Source of the DNA: Carnobacterium iners
GTDB taxonomy: Bacteria; Bacillota; Bacilli; Lactobacillales; Carnobacteriaceae
Direction: 5' to 3'
DNA: 64,000 nt
Assembly: GCF_900177385.1 (NCBI RefSeq)
Contig: NZ_FXBJ01000002.1
Coordinates: 686,001-750,000 of the forward strand
Made by a program: the position numbers and the translations under genes. Below are positions 30,629 to 41,290 of this stretch, one piece after another. Numbering within the stretch: position 1 is the first letter of the stretch; each line of letters starts with the position of its first letter. Under the pieces are notes generated by a model, which was not told the DNA's origin, searched no databases, and worked only from the letters and a program-made list of their open reading frames with translations.

Positions 30629-30940
30629 ATGTACATCAAATCAGGCGATAAAGTTAAAGTGATTACTGGTAAAGATAAAGGAAAAGAAGGCATTATTTTA
30701 AAAGCTTTCCCTAAAAAAGATCAAGTAATTGTTGAATCAATTAACATGGTGAAAAAACACCAAAAACCTAGTCAATTGAACCCACAAGGTGGCATTATTG
30801 AAATGGAAGCTCCAGTTCACGTTTCAAACGTTATGCTAATCGACGCTTCAACAGGCGAACCAACACGTGTTGGTTATAAAGTTGAAGATGGTAAAAAAGT
30901 ACGTATTTCTAAAAAAACTGGTGAAGTTTTAGATAAATAA
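30629..30940 (+). CDS. rplX: 50S ribosomal protein L24
   Basis: L24 initiates 50S assembly. ATG at 30629 follows AAGGAGGTG and gives 103 residues, [20 protein letters not shown], with the KOW motif in the first 30 residues; the frame is open four codons upstream over the ribosome-binding site. Confidence 0.97.
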   Translation: MYIKSGDKVKVITGKDKGKEGIILKAFPKKDQVIVESINMVKKHQKPSQLNPQGGIIEMEAPVHVSNVMLIDASTGEPTRVGYKVEDGKKVRISKKTGEVLDK

Positions 30941-30966
30941 ACTATAAGGAAGGAGGGACAATCCGA

Positions 30967-31506
30967 ATGAACCGCCTTAAAGAAAAATATACGAATGAAA
31001 TTACACCATCTATGATGGAAAAATTTGATTACAAATCAATTATGGAAACTCCAAAAGTTGACAAAATTATTATTAACATGGGTGTCGGTGATGCCGTATC
31101 AAACGCTAAAAACCTAGATAAAGCTGTTGAAGAATTAACCGCTATTTCTGGACAAAAACCAATGATTACTAAGGCTAAAAAATCAATCGCTGCTTTCCGT
31201 TTACGTGAAGGTATGCCAATTGGTACTAAAGTTACTTTACGTGGAGAAAGAATGTATGATTTCTTAGACAAATTAGTTACTGTTTCTCTTCCTCGTGTAC
31301 GTGACTTCCACGGCGTAAGCAAAAAAGCTTTCGACGGACGTGGGAACTACACTTTAGGAGTTAAAGAACAATTAATTTTCTTAGAAGTTGACTACGACAA
31401 AGTAGACAAAGTTCGAGGAATGGATATTGTTATTGTAACAACTGCTAAAACAGATGAAGAATCACGCGAACTTTTAACACAACTTGGAATGCCATTCCAA
31501 AAATAG
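30967..31506 (+). CDS. rplE: 50S ribosomal protein L5
   Basis: L5 binds 5S rRNA and contacts the P-site tRNA. The 179 residues start [16 protein letters not shown] and contain the conserved [21 protein letters not shown] (about 59-79). ATG at 30967 follows AAGGAGGG. Confidence 0.98.
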   Translation: MNRLKEKYTNEITPSMMEKFDYKSIMETPKVDKIIINMGVGDAVSNAKNLDKAVEELTAISGQKPMITKAKKSIAAFRLREGMPIGTKVTLRGERMYDFLDKLVTVSLPRVRDFHGVSKKAFDGRGNYTLGVKEQLIFLEVDYDKVDKVRGMDIVIVTTAKTDEESRELLTQLGMPFQK

Positions 31507-31524
31507 AAAAAGGAGGCGAACTAC

Positions 31525-31710
31525 GTGGCTAAAAAATCAATGATTGCTAAGAACAAACGTCCTGCAAGACACTCAACTCAAGAGTACACCCGTTGCGAAC
31601 GTTGTGGACGTCCACACTCAGTTTATCGTAAATTTAGACTTTGCCGTATTTGCTTCCGCGAACTTGCCTATAAAGGACAAATTCCCGGCGTGAAGAAAGC
31701 AAGCTGGTAA
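31525..31710 (+). CDS. rpsN: 30S ribosomal protein S14, zinc-binding form
   Basis: The 61-residue type Z form carries Cys24, Cys27, Cys40 and Cys43, a complete zinc ribbon (CERCG ... CRIC). This is the short form usual in low-GC Gram-positives; a zinc-independent paralogue may exist elsewhere. GTG at 31525 follows AAAGGAGGC. Confidence 0.97.
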   Translation: MAKKSMIAKNKRPARHSTQEYTRCERCGRPHSVYRKFRLCRICFRELAYKGQIPGVKKASW

Positions 31711-31742
31711 GACGATACTTGCATAAAGGAGGCTAAAAACAA

Positions 31743-32141
31743 ATGGTCATGACAGATCCAATCGCAGATTTTCTAACTCGCATTCGTAATGCCAACATGG
31801 CACGTCACGAATCATTAGAATTGCCTGCTTCAAAAATCAAAAAAGACATTGCTGAAATTTTAAAACGTGAAGGTTTTATTAAAAATGTTGAATATATGGA
31901 AGATGACAAACAAGGTGTTATCCGCGTTTTCTTAAAATACGGAAAAAACAACGAACGTGTTATCACTGGATTGAAACGTATTTCTAAACCTGGTTTGCGT
32001 GTTTACGCTAAATCTGGTGAAGTGCCTAAAGTTCTTAACGGACTAGGTATTGCAATCGTATCAACTTCTGAAGGTGTATTCACAGATAAAGAAGCTAGAT
32101 CTAAAAATGTTGGCGGAGAAATCTTAGCTTACATTTGGTAA
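31743..32141 (+). CDS. rpsH: 30S ribosomal protein S8
   Basis: S8 binds the central domain of 16S rRNA and in Escherichia coli also represses the spc operon. The 132 residues start [22 protein letters not shown] at 31743 follows AAAGGAGGC, and the ATG two codons later is an alternative. The conserved C-terminal [18 protein letters not shown] is present. Confidence 0.97.
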   Translation: MVMTDPIADFLTRIRNANMARHESLELPASKIKKDIAEILKREGFIKNVEYMEDDKQGVIRVFLKYGKNNERVITGLKRISKPGLRVYAKSGEVPKVLNGLGIAIVSTSEGVFTDKEARSKNVGGEILAYIW

Positions 32142-32172
32142 TATAGATAAATAAACAAGGAGGTGCACAGCT

Positions 32173-32709
32173 GTGAGCCGTATCGGTAATAAAACAATCA
32201 CTGTCCCTGAAAACGTAACTGTTACTCGTAATGAGAACGAAGTTACCGTTAAAGGACCAAAAGGTGAGTTGACTCGCTCTTTCAGCCCTGTTATTACAAT
32301 GACTGTAGATGGTAACGAGATTTCTTTTTCACGTCCTAACGACTTAAAAGAAAATCGTGCGATGCACGGAACAATGCGTGCTAACCTAAACAACATGATT
32401 GTTGGTGTAACTGTAGGTTTTGAAAAAGTTTTAGAATTAATTGGTGTAGGGTACCGTGCGCAATTGCAAGGCAACAAACTTGTAATGAACGTTGGTTACT
32501 CTCATCCTGTAGAATTCGATATTGAAGAAGGAATTACTGTTGAAGTTCCTGCAAATACTAAAGTTATCATTAAAGGATCAAATAAAGAACGCGTTGGCGA
32601 ATTAGCTGCGAATATTCGCGCTATCCGTCCACCAGAACCTTACAAAGGCAAAGGAATTCGTTATGTTGGCGAAGTCGTACGTCGCAAAGAAGGTAAAACA
32701 GGTAAGTAA
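32173..32709 (+). CDS. rplF: 50S ribosomal protein L6
   Basis: L6 sits near the sarcin-ricin loop. The 178 residues start at GTG 32173 ([15 protein letters not shown]) behind AAGGAGGTG. Two repeated domains and the C-terminal [15 protein letters not shown] signature (about 155-169) are present. Confidence 0.98.
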   Translation: MSRIGNKTITVPENVTVTRNENEVTVKGPKGELTRSFSPVITMTVDGNEISFSRPNDLKENRAMHGTMRANLNNMIVGVTVGFEKVLELIGVGYRAQLQGNKLVMNVGYSHPVEFDIEEGITVEVPANTKVIIKGSNKERVGELAANIRAIRPPEPYKGKGIRYVGEVVRRKEGKTGK

Positions 32710-32762
32710 TTCTTATTACTTAGCTGCTTAAAACTAACAAAAAAGAAAAAGAGGTGACAATT

Positions 32763-33122
32763 GTGATTAATAAACCAGACAAAAACAAAGTACGTTTGAA
32801 GAGACATTCACGTGTACGTTCAAAAATTTCTGGTACTGCAGAGTGCCCACGTTTAAACGTTTTTCGTTCTAATAAAAATATCTACGCTCAATTAATTGAT
32901 GACGTAGCGGGTGTAACGCTAGCAAGCGCATCTTCATTCGACAATAAAGACATATCAGGCGAAACTAAAGTGAACCAAGCGACAGTTGTTGGGGAAACAA
33001 TAGCTAAATCAGCCGTTGAAAAAGGAATTAAAAAAGTAGTCTTTGACCGTGGTGGATACCTTTACCATGGCCGTGTGCAAGCTTTAGCTGAAGCTGCTCG
33101 CGAAAATGGACTAGAATTTTAA
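32763..33122 (+). CDS. rplR: 50S ribosomal protein L18
   Basis: L18 binds 5S rRNA with L5. GTG at 32763 ([19 protein letters not shown]) lies 7 nt behind GAGGTGA and gives 119 residues; a GTG three codons upstream is part of the ribosome-binding region. The C-terminal [19 protein letters not shown] is typical. Confidence 0.96.
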   Translation: MINKPDKNKVRLKRHSRVRSKISGTAECPRLNVFRSNKNIYAQLIDDVAGVTLASASSFDNKDISGETKVNQATVVGETIAKSAVEKGIKKVVFDRGGYLYHGRVQALAEAARENGLEF

Positions 33123-33142
33123 AAAAAGGAGGAATACCACAC

Positions 33143-33643
33143 ATGGTTTACATCGATCCAACACAATTGGACTTAGAAGATCGCGTTGTTTCTATCAACC
33201 GCGTAACTAAAGTTGTAAAAGGTGGACGTCGTCTACGCTTTGCTGCATTAGTTGTTGTAGGAGATAAAAACGGACACGTAGGTTTCGGTACTGGTAAAGC
33301 TCAAGAAGTTCCAGAAGCTATCCGTAAGGCAATTGAAGACGCTAAAAAAAATCTTATTCAAGTGCCTATGGTAGACACTACGATTCCTCATCAAGTTATC
33401 GGACGCTACAGTGGCGGTAACATTTTAATGAAACCTGCTAAAGAAGGTTCTGGAGTATCTGCTGGCGGACCTGTCCGTGCAATCTTAGAACTTGCTGGAG
33501 TATCAGACATTACAAGTAAATCTTTAGGCTCAAGCACACCAATTAATATGGTTCGTGCAACAGTTGATGGTTTAATGCAATTAAAACGCGTTGAAGAAGT
33601 TGCAAGACTTCGTAATAAATCTGTAGAAGAAATTCTAGGATAA
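33143..33643 (+). CDS. rpsE: 30S ribosomal protein S5
   Basis: S5 acts in mRNA helicase activity and decoding accuracy. The 166 residues include the double-stranded RNA-binding-like N-terminal domain with [21 protein letters not shown] (about 30-50), the spectinomycin-relevant loop near residues 22-30, and the C-terminal [19 protein letters not shown] at 33143 follows AAAGGAGGA. Confidence 0.98.
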   Translation: MVYIDPTQLDLEDRVVSINRVTKVVKGGRRLRFAALVVVGDKNGHVGFGTGKAQEVPEAIRKAIEDAKKNLIQVPMVDTTIPHQVIGRYSGGNILMKPAKEGSGVSAGGPVRAILELAGVSDITSKSLGSSTPINMVRATVDGLMQLKRVEEVARLRNKSVEEILG

Positions 33644-33660
33644 AAGGAGGACAATAAGAA

Positions 33661-33840
33661 ATGGCTAATTTAGAAATCACTTTAAAACGTAGCGTTATCG
33701 GACGTCCTCAAAACCAACGTGATACAGTAAAAGCTTTAGGTTTGAGAAAAACCAATAGTTCTGTAGTAAAGCCTGCTAATGAAGCTATCATTGGTATGGT
33801 AAAAACAATTTCACATTTAGTGGACGTTAAAGAAGTCTAA
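33661..33840 (+). CDS. rpmD: 50S ribosomal protein L30
   Basis: A 59-codon frame ([20 protein letters not shown] at the start, [10 protein letters not shown] at the end) directly behind rpsE, with AAAGGAGGA before the ATG. The short L30 sequence and order rpsE-rpmD-rplO are canonical for the spc operon. The gene is easily missed because of its size. Confidence 0.96.
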   Translation: MANLEITLKRSVIGRPQNQRDTVKALGLRKTNSSVVKPANEAIIGMVKTISHLVDVKEV

Positions 33841-33881
33841 AAAAGAACGAAATCTTTTATTGAAGGAGGTGCCCAATCTAT

Positions 33882-34322
33882 ATGAAACTTCATGAATTAA
33901 AATCTGCCGAAGGTTCTCGTAAAGAACGCAATCGCGTTGGTCGTGGATCTTCATCAGGCAATGGTAAAACTTCAGGTCGTGGTCAAAAAGGACAAAACTC
34001 ACGTTCAGGTGGTGGCGTACGTCTAGGATTCGAAGGTGGACAAACACCATTGTTCCGTCGTTTACCAAAACGTGGATTTACGAACATCAACCGCAAAGAA
34101 TATGCAATTGTCAACCTTGAAACATTAAACCGTTTTGAAGATGGTACAGAAGTAACACCAGCAATGTTGGTCGAATCTGGTATCATTAAAGCTGAAAAAT
34201 CTGGGATTAAAGTTTTGGGTAACGGCCAAGTTGAACGTAAACTAACCGTTAAGGCAAGCAAATTCTCTCAAGCAGCTAAAGAAGCTATCGAAGCTGCTGG
34301 TGGTTCAATCGAGGTGATTTAA
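33882..34322 (+). CDS. rplO: 50S ribosomal protein L15
   Basis: L15 assembles late into the 50S subunit. The 146 residues begin [20 protein letters not shown], followed by the glycine-rich extended region [23 protein letters not shown] at 33882 follows AAGGAGGTG. The last base of its stop codon is the first of the secY start (TAATG). Confidence 0.98.
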   Translation: MKLHELKSAEGSRKERNRVGRGSSSGNGKTSGRGQKGQNSRSGGGVRLGFEGGQTPLFRRLPKRGFTNINRKEYAIVNLETLNRFEDGTEVTPAMLVESGIIKAEKSGIKVLGNGQVERKLTVKASKFSQAAKEAIEAAGGSIEVI

Positions 34323-35620
34323 TGTTCACACTATTGAAGGATGCTTTTCAAGCAAAGGACATTAGGAAAAAAATTCTATTTACTCTTGGTATTTTAGTTA
34401 TCTTTCGCATAGGAACTCATTTAACGGTTCCTGGCGTAGATGCGTCAGCTTTAAAAGGACTTGCTGATTCGTCAAACGGCCTTTTCAGTTTATTAAATAC
34501 CTTTGGTGGTGGAGCGCTAAGCAGCTATTCTATTTTTGCATTAGGTGTTTCTCCATATATTACGGCTTCGATCGTTATTCAACTACTACAAATGGATATT
34601 ATTCCTAAGTTTGTGGAATGGGCAAAACAAGGTGAGGTAGGACGTAGAAAATTAAATCAAGTAACGAGATATGTCACAATCGGTTTAGCTTTTGTTCAAG
34701 CGATTGGTATCTCTTTTGGGTTTAATGCTTTAACAGGTACGGGATTGATTAAAGATCCGAGTGTATCTACTTATCTTTCTATTGCACTTATCCTTACCGC
34801 TGGAACAATGTTGGTTATGTGGATGGGTGAACAAATTACGGTTAAAGGTTTTGGTAATGGAACATCAATGATCATCTTTTCAGGGATTATTGCAAAAATA
34901 CCATCAGACGTTGTAACATATTACAATACTCAAATCCGCAATGCAGGGGATGAACTTACAGTAGCCATTTTGTTTACAGTAGCTTTATTGATTGCCATTG
35001 CTGCAGTTGTAATTATCGTTATTTATATTGAAAATGCTAAACGTAAAATTCCTATACAGTACTCAAAACGAGCAACTGGTAGCAACCAAAGTTCGTTTTT
35101 GCCTTTAAAAGTTAACTCGGCTGGAGTTATTCCGGTTATCTTTGCAAGTTCGTTTATTACAACACCACAAACATTATTAGGGTTTCTTACACAGAGCAAT
35201 ATTGATGCCTCGTGGTTTAACGTTTTAAACACAGTTTTTAACTTGGAAGAACCAATTGGTGCAGCTTTGTATACATTGTTGATTGTGCTATTCACTTACT
35301 TCTATGCATTCATTCAAGTGAATCCAGAAAAAGTAGCTGAAAACTTACAAAAACAAGGTGGTTATATTCCAAGCGTGCGTCCTGGTAAACCAACACAAAA
35401 CTTTATCTCAAGAACGTTAACGAACTTGAGTACAGTGGGTGCTATTTACCTAGGAGTAATCGCATTGCTGCCGATTATCGCTTCCAATTTATGGGATTTA
35501 CCTTCTTCTCTAGCGCTAGGTGGAACCAGTCTATTAATTGTAGTTGGTGTTGCTTTAGATTCAGTTAGACAATTAGAAGGTCAAATGATTAAAAGAAGTT
35601 ACCAAGGCTTTATACAATAA
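34322..35620 (+). CDS. secY: preprotein translocase subunit SecY
   Basis: Channel-forming subunit of the Sec translocon. The 432-residue protein shows ten hydrophobic segments, the plug region and periplasmic-side loop, and conserved segments such as [16 protein letters not shown] (about 77-92) and [14 protein letters not shown] near residue 240 in a cytoplasmic loop. ATG at 34322 overlaps the rplO stop, with GAGGTG inside rplO. Its partner SecE ends at the left edge of the window. Confidence 0.97.
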   Translation: MFTLLKDAFQAKDIRKKILFTLGILVIFRIGTHLTVPGVDASALKGLADSSNGLFSLLNTFGGGALSSYSIFALGVSPYITASIVIQLLQMDIIPKFVEWAKQGEVGRRKLNQVTRYVTIGLAFVQAIGISFGFNALTGTGLIKDPSVSTYLSIALILTAGTMLVMWMGEQITVKGFGNGTSMIIFSGIIAKIPSDVVTYYNTQIRNAGDELTVAILFTVALLIAIAAVVIIVIYIENAKRKIPIQYSKRATGSNQSSFLPLKVNSAGVIPVIFASSFITTPQTLLGFLTQSNIDASWFNVLNTVFNLEEPIGAALYTLLIVLFTYFYAFIQVNPEKVAENLQKQGGYIPSVRPGKPTQNFISRTLTNLSTVGAIYLGVIALLPIIASNLWDLPSSLALGGTSLLIVVGVALDSVRQLEGQMIKRSYQGFIQ

Positions 35621-35627
35621 GAAGAAC

Positions 35628-35650
35628 GTGTTGGGGATTATCCTCAACAC
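35628..35650 (+). other. secY-adk intercistronic hairpin
   Basis: GTGTTGGGGA (35628-35637), TTA loop, TCCTCAACAC (35641-35650): a 10-bp stem with one G-U pair. No T-run follows, so a processing or stability element is likelier than a terminator. Confidence 0.6.
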
Positions 35651-35679
35651 CAATTCTTACATTAGTAGGAGGGAAAATG

Positions 35680-36333
35680 ATGAATCTCATTTTAGTAGGT
35701 CTTCCTGGTGCAGGAAAAGGAACACAAGCTGAGAAAATTGTCGACACATACCATGTGCCACATATTTCAACCGGTGATATGTTTCGTGCTGCTATCAAAA
35801 ATGAAACTGCCTTAGGAATAGAAGCAAAAACATTTATGGACAAAGGTGAATTAGTTCCTGATGAAGTGACAAACGGGATTGTAAAAGAACGTTTAGCTGA
35901 AGCAGATACAAAAGACGGCTTTTTATTAGATGGTTATCCAAGAACGCTTAACCAAGCGAACGTTTTGGAAGGAATTTTAAAGGATTTAAACAAGAAATTA
36001 GATGCTGTTGTTTACATTAACGTGAACAAAGACATTTTAATGGAACGTTTGACTGGAAGGATTATCTGTCGTTCATGTGGTGCAACTTATCATAAAGTCT
36101 ACAACCCGCCAAAGGTTGAAGGTACGTGTGATCGTTGTGGTAAACATGAATTCTATCAAAGAGAAGACGATAAACCTGAAACCGTTGAAAACCGAATAAA
36201 TGTTAACCTTGAATCTACAAATACTCTTGTAGACTTTTATTCAAAGCGCAATGTCTTGCATACCGTAAATGGTGAAGATGATTTTCAAGATGTGTTCAAA
36301 GATATTCAAACAATCATTTCTGATGTTGAATAA
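35680..36333 (+). CDS. adk: adenylate kinase, zinc-binding long form
   Basis: Converts ATP + AMP to two ADP. The P-loop GLPGAGKGT is at residues 7-15; the LID domain holds Cys130, Cys133, Cys150 and Cys153, a structural zinc site of the Gram-positive type. I take the second of two consecutive ATGs (35680), 6 nt behind AGGAGGG, giving 217 residues. Location behind secY is the standard one. Confidence 0.97.
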   Translation: MNLILVGLPGAGKGTQAEKIVDTYHVPHISTGDMFRAAIKNETALGIEAKTFMDKGELVPDEVTNGIVKERLAEADTKDGFLLDGYPRTLNQANVLEGILKDLNKKLDAVVYINVNKDILMERLTGRIICRSCGATYHKVYNPPKVEGTCDRCGKHEFYQREDDKPETVENRINVNLESTNTLVDFYSKRNVLHTVNGEDDFQDVFKDIQTIISDVE

Positions 36334-36435
36334 ACTCAATACTAACTTGATTGAGACTAGTTTTGAGACGTTTTGAACAATATCTCGCATTAAAGTGGTT
36401 AGCAGAAATAAGCATAGCGATAGTCTGCAGCAAAC

Positions 36436-36464
36436 TTGTTACTATATTGATTTTATGGTATAAT
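36436..36464 (+). promoter_or_regulatory. promoter 1 of infA-rplQ unit
   Basis: TTGTTA (36436-36441), 17-nt spacer, TATAAT (36459-36464). It lies in the 268-nt gap after adk. Confidence 0.8.
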
Positions 36465-36499
36465 GTGCCAGATGTTGATTCCTCAATACTGTTATGTTT

Positions 36500-36508
36500 T
36501 GATATAAT
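36500..36508 (+). promoter_or_regulatory. promoter 2 of infA-rplQ unit (extended -10)
   Basis: TGA directly followed by TATAAT (36503-36508) is a consensus extended -10. Together with the promoter 40 nt upstream it would give two start sites for the alpha operon. Confidence 0.6.
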
Positions 36509-36601
36509 TAATAGGTTAAGATGAAACAGAAAAGTGAGGGCTAATGCTGCTCACTGTTTATCGCGTTTAAAATGCGAAACACTTTTAAGGAGGTACTAGG
36601 C

Positions 36602-36820
36602 GTGGCGAAAGACGATGTCATTGAAATAGAAGGAACAGTCGTTGAAACTTTGCCGAATGCAATGTTTAAAGTTGAACTTGAAAATGGCCATATTGTATTG
36701 GCTCATGTTTCAGGGAAAATTCGGATGCACTATATTAGAATTCTGCCTGGAGACAAAGTAACAGTTGAATTGTCCCCATACGATCTAACCCGTGGTCGCA
36801 TTACTTATCGCTTTAAATAA
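36602..36820 (+). CDS. infA: translation initiation factor IF-1
   Basis: IF-1 blocks the A site during initiation. GTG at 36602 follows AAGGAGGT and gives exactly 72 residues, [19 protein letters not shown], with the S1-like OB fold; ten upstream codons in frame cover the ribosome-binding site and are not coding. Confidence 0.97.
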   Translation: MAKDDVIEIEGTVVETLPNAMFKVELENGHIVLAHVSGKIRMHYIRILPGDKVTVELSPYDLTRGRITYRFK

Positions 36821-36855
36821 TTGTACTCCGTCAATTAAAATAGGAGGTATAATTC

Positions 36856-36969
36856 ATGAAAGTAAGACCATCAGTTAAGAAAATTTGTGATAAATGTAAA
36901 ATTATCCGACGTAATGGTCGTGTTATGGTGATTTGTGAGAATCCTAAACACAAACAACGTCAAGGTTAA
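36856..36969 (+). CDS. rpmJ: 50S ribosomal protein L36, zinc form
   Basis: A 37-residue frame starting [15 protein letters not shown], with Cys11, Cys14, Cys27 and His32 as a complete zinc site. ATG at 36856 follows AGGAGGT. It lies between infA and rpsM as usual and is too short for routine ORF calling. Confidence 0.96.
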   Translation: MKVRPSVKKICDKCKIIRRNGRVMVICENPKHKQRQG

Positions 36970-36998
36970 TCAGTTAAATTAACAGGAGGTGTAAATAA

Positions 36999-37364
36999 AT
37001 GGCTCGTATTGCTGGTGTAGATATTCCACGTGATAAACGTGTAGTAATTTCTTTAACATATATATTCGGAATCGGTAAAACAACAGCACAAAAAGTCTTA
37101 AAAGCTGCTGACGTTTCTGAAGAAATTCGTGTAATCAATTTAACAAATGATCAATTAGATGCTATTCGTGCAGAAATTGATAAATTAAAAATTGAAGGTG
37201 ACCTTCGTCGTGAAGTAAGCCAAAATATTAAACGTTTGCTTGAAATTGGTTCATACAGAGGTATGCGTCACCGTCGTGGTTTACCCGTTCGTGGACAAAA
37301 CACGAAAAATAACGCACGTACTCGTAAAGGCCCATCTAAATCAATCGCAGGTAAGAAAAAATAA
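36999..37364 (+). CDS. rpsM: 30S ribosomal protein S13
   Basis: S13 contacts the P-site tRNA and forms bridges with L5. The 121 residues start [20 protein letters not shown] and end in the basic tail [23 protein letters not shown] at 36999 follows CAGGAGGTG. Confidence 0.98.
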   Translation: MARIAGVDIPRDKRVVISLTYIFGIGKTTAQKVLKAADVSEEIRVINLTNDQLDAIRAEIDKLKIEGDLRREVSQNIKRLLEIGSYRGMRHRRGLPVRGQNTKNNARTRKGPSKSIAGKKK

Positions 37365-37389
37365 TAATTAAGTAAGGAGGTCAACCTTC

Positions 37390-37776
37390 ATGGTAAAAAA
37401 AGTTGTACGTAAACGCCGTGTGAAAAAAAATATCGAAAGTGGGGTTGCTCACATTCGTTCTACTTTTAATAACACAATTGTAATGATCACAGATGTTCAT
37501 GGTAACGCTATTGCATGGTCATCTGCTGGAGCTCTAGGTTTCCGTGGATCAAAAAAATCAACACCATTTGCAGCACAAATGGCTGCAGAAGCTGCAGCAA
37601 AAGTTTGTATGGAAAATGGTATGAAAACTGTAGAAGTAGCCGTTAAAGGTCCTGGTTCAGGTCGTGAAGCAGCTATCCGTTCTCTACAAGCAACTGGTTT
37701 AGAAGTTACTGCTATTCGTGACGTAACACCTATTCCTCATAATGGATGCCGCCCTCCTAAACGCCGTCGTGTATAA
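37390..37776 (+). CDS. rpsK: 30S ribosomal protein S11
   Basis: S11 forms the platform near the Shine-Dalgarno helix. The 128-residue protein contains [39 protein letters not shown] and the C-terminal [16 protein letters not shown] at 37390 follows AAGGAGGT. Confidence 0.98.
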   Translation: MVKKVVRKRRVKKNIESGVAHIRSTFNNTIVMITDVHGNAIAWSSAGALGFRGSKKSTPFAAQMAAEAAAKVCMENGMKTVEVAVKGPGSGREAAIRSLQATGLEVTAIRDVTPIPHNGCRPPKRRRV

Positions 37777-37849
37777 TTGAGAGCTAGTTCGTTTTTTAGT
37801 TTTGCACTCGGTAACATGAACTTCACGTTTTGAAAGGGGTATAGATAGA

Positions 37850-38794
37850 ATGATCGAAATTGAAAAGCCAAGAATCGAAACGATTGAGATCAGCGATGAT
37901 GCTAAATTCGGCAAATTCGTTGTAGAGCCACTTGAACGCGGTTATGGAACTACGTTAGGAAATTCTCTACGTCGTATCTTGTTGTCTTCACTACCGGGAG
38001 CAGCAGTAACCACTATTCAAATCGATGGTATCTTACATGAATTTTCAGCTATTGATGGTGTTCTTGAAGATGTAACGTCAATTATTTTGAACGTGAAAAA
38101 ACTTGCACTCAAGTTATATTCTGGTGAAGATAAAACGATTGAAATCGATGTAAATGGTCCAGCAATTGTAACAGCAGCCGATATCATTTATGATAGCGAT
38201 GTTGAAATACTAAACCCTGATTTGTATATTTGTACAGTAGCAGAAGGTGCACGTTTCCACGTACGCATGACCGCTAAAACAGGTAGAGGTTACGCAAGAG
38301 CTGAACACAATAAACAAGATGATATGCCTATTGGTGTATTACCTGTCGATTCGATTTACACCCCAGTTAGTCGTGTAAACTACCAAGTAGAAAACGCACG
38401 AGTGGGTCAGAAAGATATTTTTGACAAATTAACACTTGATGTTTGGGCAGATGGTTCAATCAGTCCTGAAGAAGCTGTCAGTCTTGCAGCTAAAATTATG
38501 ACAGAACACTTGAATATCTTTGTAAATCTAACTGACGAAGCTCGTAAGGCTGAAATCATGGTAGAAAAAGAAGAGACTCATAAAGAAAAAATGCTTGAAA
38601 TGACAATAGAAGAACTAGATTTATCTGTACGTTCATACAATTGTTTGAAACGTGCTGGTATTAATTCTGTTCAAGAGTTGACTGACAAGTCTGAAGCTGA
38701 AATGATTAAAGTACGCAATCTAGGACGTAAATCACTTGAAGAAGTTAAGTATAAATTAGCTGAACTCAATTTAAATCTACGCCAAGACGATTAG
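37850..38794 (+). CDS. rpoA: RNA polymerase alpha subunit
   Basis: Alpha dimerises to start polymerase assembly and its C-terminal domain contacts UP elements and activators. The 314 residues comprise the N-terminal assembly domain ([20 protein letters not shown], about 34-53) and the C-terminal domain (about 245-310, [17 protein letters not shown] and [11 protein letters not shown]). ATG at 37850 follows AAAGGGGT. Confidence 0.98.
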   Translation: MIEIEKPRIETIEISDDAKFGKFVVEPLERGYGTTLGNSLRRILLSSLPGAAVTTIQIDGILHEFSAIDGVLEDVTSIILNVKKLALKLYSGEDKTIEIDVNGPAIVTAADIIYDSDVEILNPDLYICTVAEGARFHVRMTAKTGRGYARAEHNKQDDMPIGVLPVDSIYTPVSRVNYQVENARVGQKDIFDKLTLDVWADGSISPEEAVSLAAKIMTEHLNIFVNLTDEARKAEIMVEKEETHKEKMLEMTIEELDLSVRSYNCLKRAGINSVQELTDKSEAEMIKVRNLGRKSLEEVKYKLAELNLNLRQDD

Positions 38795-38820
38795 TACTGT
38801 AACAAGGGAGGAAAATCAAA

Positions 38821-39201
38821 ATGGGTTACCGTAAATTAGGCCGTACAAGCTCACAACGTAAAGCAATGTTACGTGATTTAACATCTGATTTAATCATTAA
38901 CGAACGTATTGTAACAACTGAAGCTCGCGCTAAAGAAGTTCGCAAAACAACTGAAAAAATGATTACTTTAGGCAAAAAAGGCGACTTGCACGCACGTCGT
39001 CAAGCAGCAGCTTACATTCGTAATGAAGTAGCAGCTATTAAAGAAGAAGACGATGCAGTTGTCATCCAATCTGCTTTACAAAAATTATTTAGTGATATCG
39101 CACCTCGTTACGCTGAGCGTCAAGGCGGATACACGCGTATTATGAAAACAGAACCACGTCGCGGCGATGCTGCACCAATGGTTATTATTGAATTAGTTTA
39201 A
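38821..39201 (+). CDS. rplQ: 50S ribosomal protein L17
   Basis: L17 lies near the tunnel exit. The 126 residues start [20 protein letters not shown] and end [23 protein letters not shown] at 38821 follows GGGAGGA. It closes the alpha operon. Confidence 0.98.
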   Translation: MGYRKLGRTSSQRKAMLRDLTSDLIINERIVTTEARAKEVRKTTEKMITLGKKGDLHARRQAAAYIRNEVAAIKEEDDAVVIQSALQKLFSDIAPRYAERQGGYTRIMKTEPRRGDAAPMVIIELV

Positions 39202-39348
39202 TTTCAGACATCGTTTTGTGACTTCAGTCAATAGAAACAATGCTTCTTAATTACACAACATTCAAACAAGTTTACTTTTTTGATGTATGTAAAGAGTGTT
39301 ACGATGATGGAAAGCCATTTAGGTTTCTCCAAGTCTAGCTCGAAACTT

Positions 39349-39379
39349 CTCTTAGATGAAAATGGGTTTCATCTAAGAG
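39349..39379 (+). terminator. perfect hairpin, 39.35 kb
   Basis: CTCTTAGATGAAA and TTTCATCTAAGAG are perfect 13-bp arms around ATGGG. There is no T-run on either side, so it may be a processing site or a bidirectional stem. The stretch 39202-39348 before it shows nothing else. Confidence 0.55.
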
Positions 39380-39416
39380 AGGTAAATTCATCGAGGAAAG
39401 TGATTTTTTTTGTCTT

Positions 39417-39466
39417 AAAACAGGCAACAAATAAATGGGTTTGTCCCTTTATTTGTTGCCTGTTTT
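39417..39466 (+). terminator. alpha operon terminator
   Basis: AAAACAGGCAACAAATAAA and its exact complement TTTATTTGTTGCCTGTTTT form a 19-bp perfect stem with a 12-nt loop. It ends in four T; the A-tract on the other arm makes it potentially bidirectional. Confidence 0.85.
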
Positions 39467-39596
39467 AGTATATAAAAATAAAAGAGTATACTATACTGAT
39501 GAAGATAAAACGGGACAATATGATTTATTGCATGAAAGTTACTTTTTTGATAGTCTTATAGAGAACCGAAATTAATAAGAACGTGAGGAATGTTCA

Positions 39597-40436
39597 ATGG
39601 ATAAAGTTATAACGTTAAAAAACATTTCGTATCAATACCATACAACAGACACTAAGCCTGCTTTAAATAACATCTCACTCTCTATTGAGGCGGGAGAATG
39701 GGTAGCTATTATTGGCCATAATGGCTCTGGGAAGTCTACTTTAGCTAAAACAATTAACGGGTTAATTGCCCCTAACCAAGGTGAAGTAACGGTTGGTGGA
39801 TTAATCTTGAGTGAACAAAACATTTGGGAAATCAGAAAATTAGTTGGGATGGTTTTCCAAAATCCTGATAATCAATTTGTTGGCTCTACCGTGCAAGATG
39901 ATGTCGCATTTGGATTAGAAAATCAAGGTATTCCAAGAGATGAGATGATTGATCGTGTCATCGATGCAATTGAACGTGTAAAAATGACTGAATTTATAGA
40001 AAAAGAACCTGCTAGACTTTCTGGAGGACAAAAACAACGTGTAGCCATTGCTGGCGTAGTTGCTTTGCGTCCAGCTATTATTATTTTAGATGAAGCTACA
40101 AGTATGCTAGACCCACAAGGACGTCAAGAAGTTTTAACTACAGTCAAGGCCATTAAAGAAAAAGCAAACTTAACCGTTATTTCGATTACTCATGACATTG
40201 ATGAAGCAGCTAATGCTAATCGAATTATGGTTATTAAAGATGGAGAATTAATCCAAGAAGGTACACCAGAGGAGATTTTTATGTCTGGTGAAAAATTAAT
40301 TGAAATGGGATTAGATTTACCTTTTCCCGAAAAATTAAAATTATCTTTAAAGGAACGTGGCATTGATGTACCAGCAAATTATCTGACAGAAGAAGGGATG
40401 GTGGACTGGCTATGGACATTATTTTCGACAAAGTAG
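39597..40436 (+). CDS. ecfA1: ECF transporter ATPase EcfA1
   Basis: One of two ATPases of the energy-coupling factor module, which powers vitamin and metal uptake through exchangeable S-components. The 279 residues show Walker [10 protein letters not shown] (40-48), the signature LSGGQKQR (about 142), Walker [14 protein letters not shown] and the H-loop Thr-His-Asp. ATG at 39597 follows GTGAGGAA. Its last 25 nt overlap ecfA2. The genes stand behind rplQ as in most Firmicutes. Which vitamin is carried cannot be told because the S-components are elsewhere. Confidence 0.96.
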   Translation: MDKVITLKNISYQYHTTDTKPALNNISLSIEAGEWVAIIGHNGSGKSTLAKTINGLIAPNQGEVTVGGLILSEQNIWEIRKLVGMVFQNPDNQFVGSTVQDDVAFGLENQGIPRDEMIDRVIDAIERVKMTEFIEKEPARLSGGQKQRVAIAGVVALRPAIIILDEATSMLDPQGRQEVLTTVKAIKEKANLTVISITHDIDEAANANRIMVIKDGELIQEGTPEEIFMSGEKLIEMGLDLPFPEKLKLSLKERGIDVPANYLTEEGMVDWLWTLFSTK

Positions 40437-41290
40437 GCTACACGTACCAAAAAGGTACACCTTTTGAAAATCGTGCCTTATATGATATTGATATGATTAT
40501 AAAAGAAGGCAGTTTTACTGCTTTAGTTGGTCATACAGGTAGTGGGAAATCGACTGTTTTACAACACTTGAATGCATTAATGAAACCTTCAGAAGGTACG
40601 GTAACAATAGGGGACCGAGTAATTACAACAGAAACGAACAATAAGAATCTTAAATCTATCCGTAAACAAGTGGGTATTGTTTTTCAATTTCCAGAAGCAC
40701 AACTCTTTGAAGAAACGGTTGCAAAGGATATTGCTTTTGGTCCAAAAAACTTTGGTGCCCCCGATGAAGAAGCAACAGAACTAGCTAGAAAGATGCTTCC
40801 TTTAGTCGGCTTGGACGAAAGTTTCATGGAACGTTCACCGTTTGATTTATCTGGTGGACAGATGCGTCGAGTTGCGATTGCAGGTGTTTTAGCAATGGAG
40901 CCAACTATACTTGTTTTAGATGAACCAACTGCCGGTTTAGATCCACAAGGCCGCAGAGAAATGATGGATATGTTCTATCGTTTGCATAAAGAAAAAGGAT
41001 TAACGATTGTTTTAGTGACACATTTAATGGATGACGTTGCAGATTATGCAGATCATATGATTATTTTAGAAAAAGGCACTGTCATTAAAGAAGGCACGCC
41101 ACGCGAAATTTTCCAAGAAGAAGCATGGTTAAAATCAAAACAATTAGGTGTGCCGGCTGCAGTGTCCTTTAGCAATCGATTAGATGCCAAACTAGGCTTC
41201 TTGAACACTCAGTCTGCACTAACAGCTACAGAATTAGCTGATCTAATTGCTGAGCGCGTAAAGGCCTTAAAAGCAGGTGAAACTAAATGA
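40412..41290 (+). CDS. ecfA2: ECF transporter ATPase EcfA2
   Basis: Second ATPase of the ECF module, 292 residues, pairing with EcfA1. Walker A is GHTGSGKST (about 37-45), the signature LSGGQMRR, Walker [14 protein letters not shown], and a C-terminal extension that follows the nucleotide-binding domain. It starts inside the end of ecfA1 and its TGA overlaps the ATG of ecfT by 4 nt (ATGA), so the three genes are translationally coupled. Confidence 0.96.
   Translation: MDIIFDKVGYTYQKGTPFENRALYDIDMIIKEGSFTALVGHTGSGKSTVLQHLNALMKPSEGTVTIGDRVITTETNNKNLKSIRKQVGIVFQFPEAQLFEETVAKDIAFGPKNFGAPDEEATELARKMLPLVGLDESFMERSPFDLSGGQMRRVAIAGVLAMEPTILVLDEPTAGLDPQGRREMMDMFYRLHKEKGLTIVLVTHLMDDVADYADHMIILEKGTVIKEGTPREIFQEEAWLKSKQLGVPAAVSFSNRLDAKLGFLNTQSALTATELADLIAERVKALKAGETK

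Noticed and set aside
39280-39468. Plus-strand 62-codon frame behind rplQ
   Set aside because: It is made of the two hairpins and spacer and has no family likeness or proper start.
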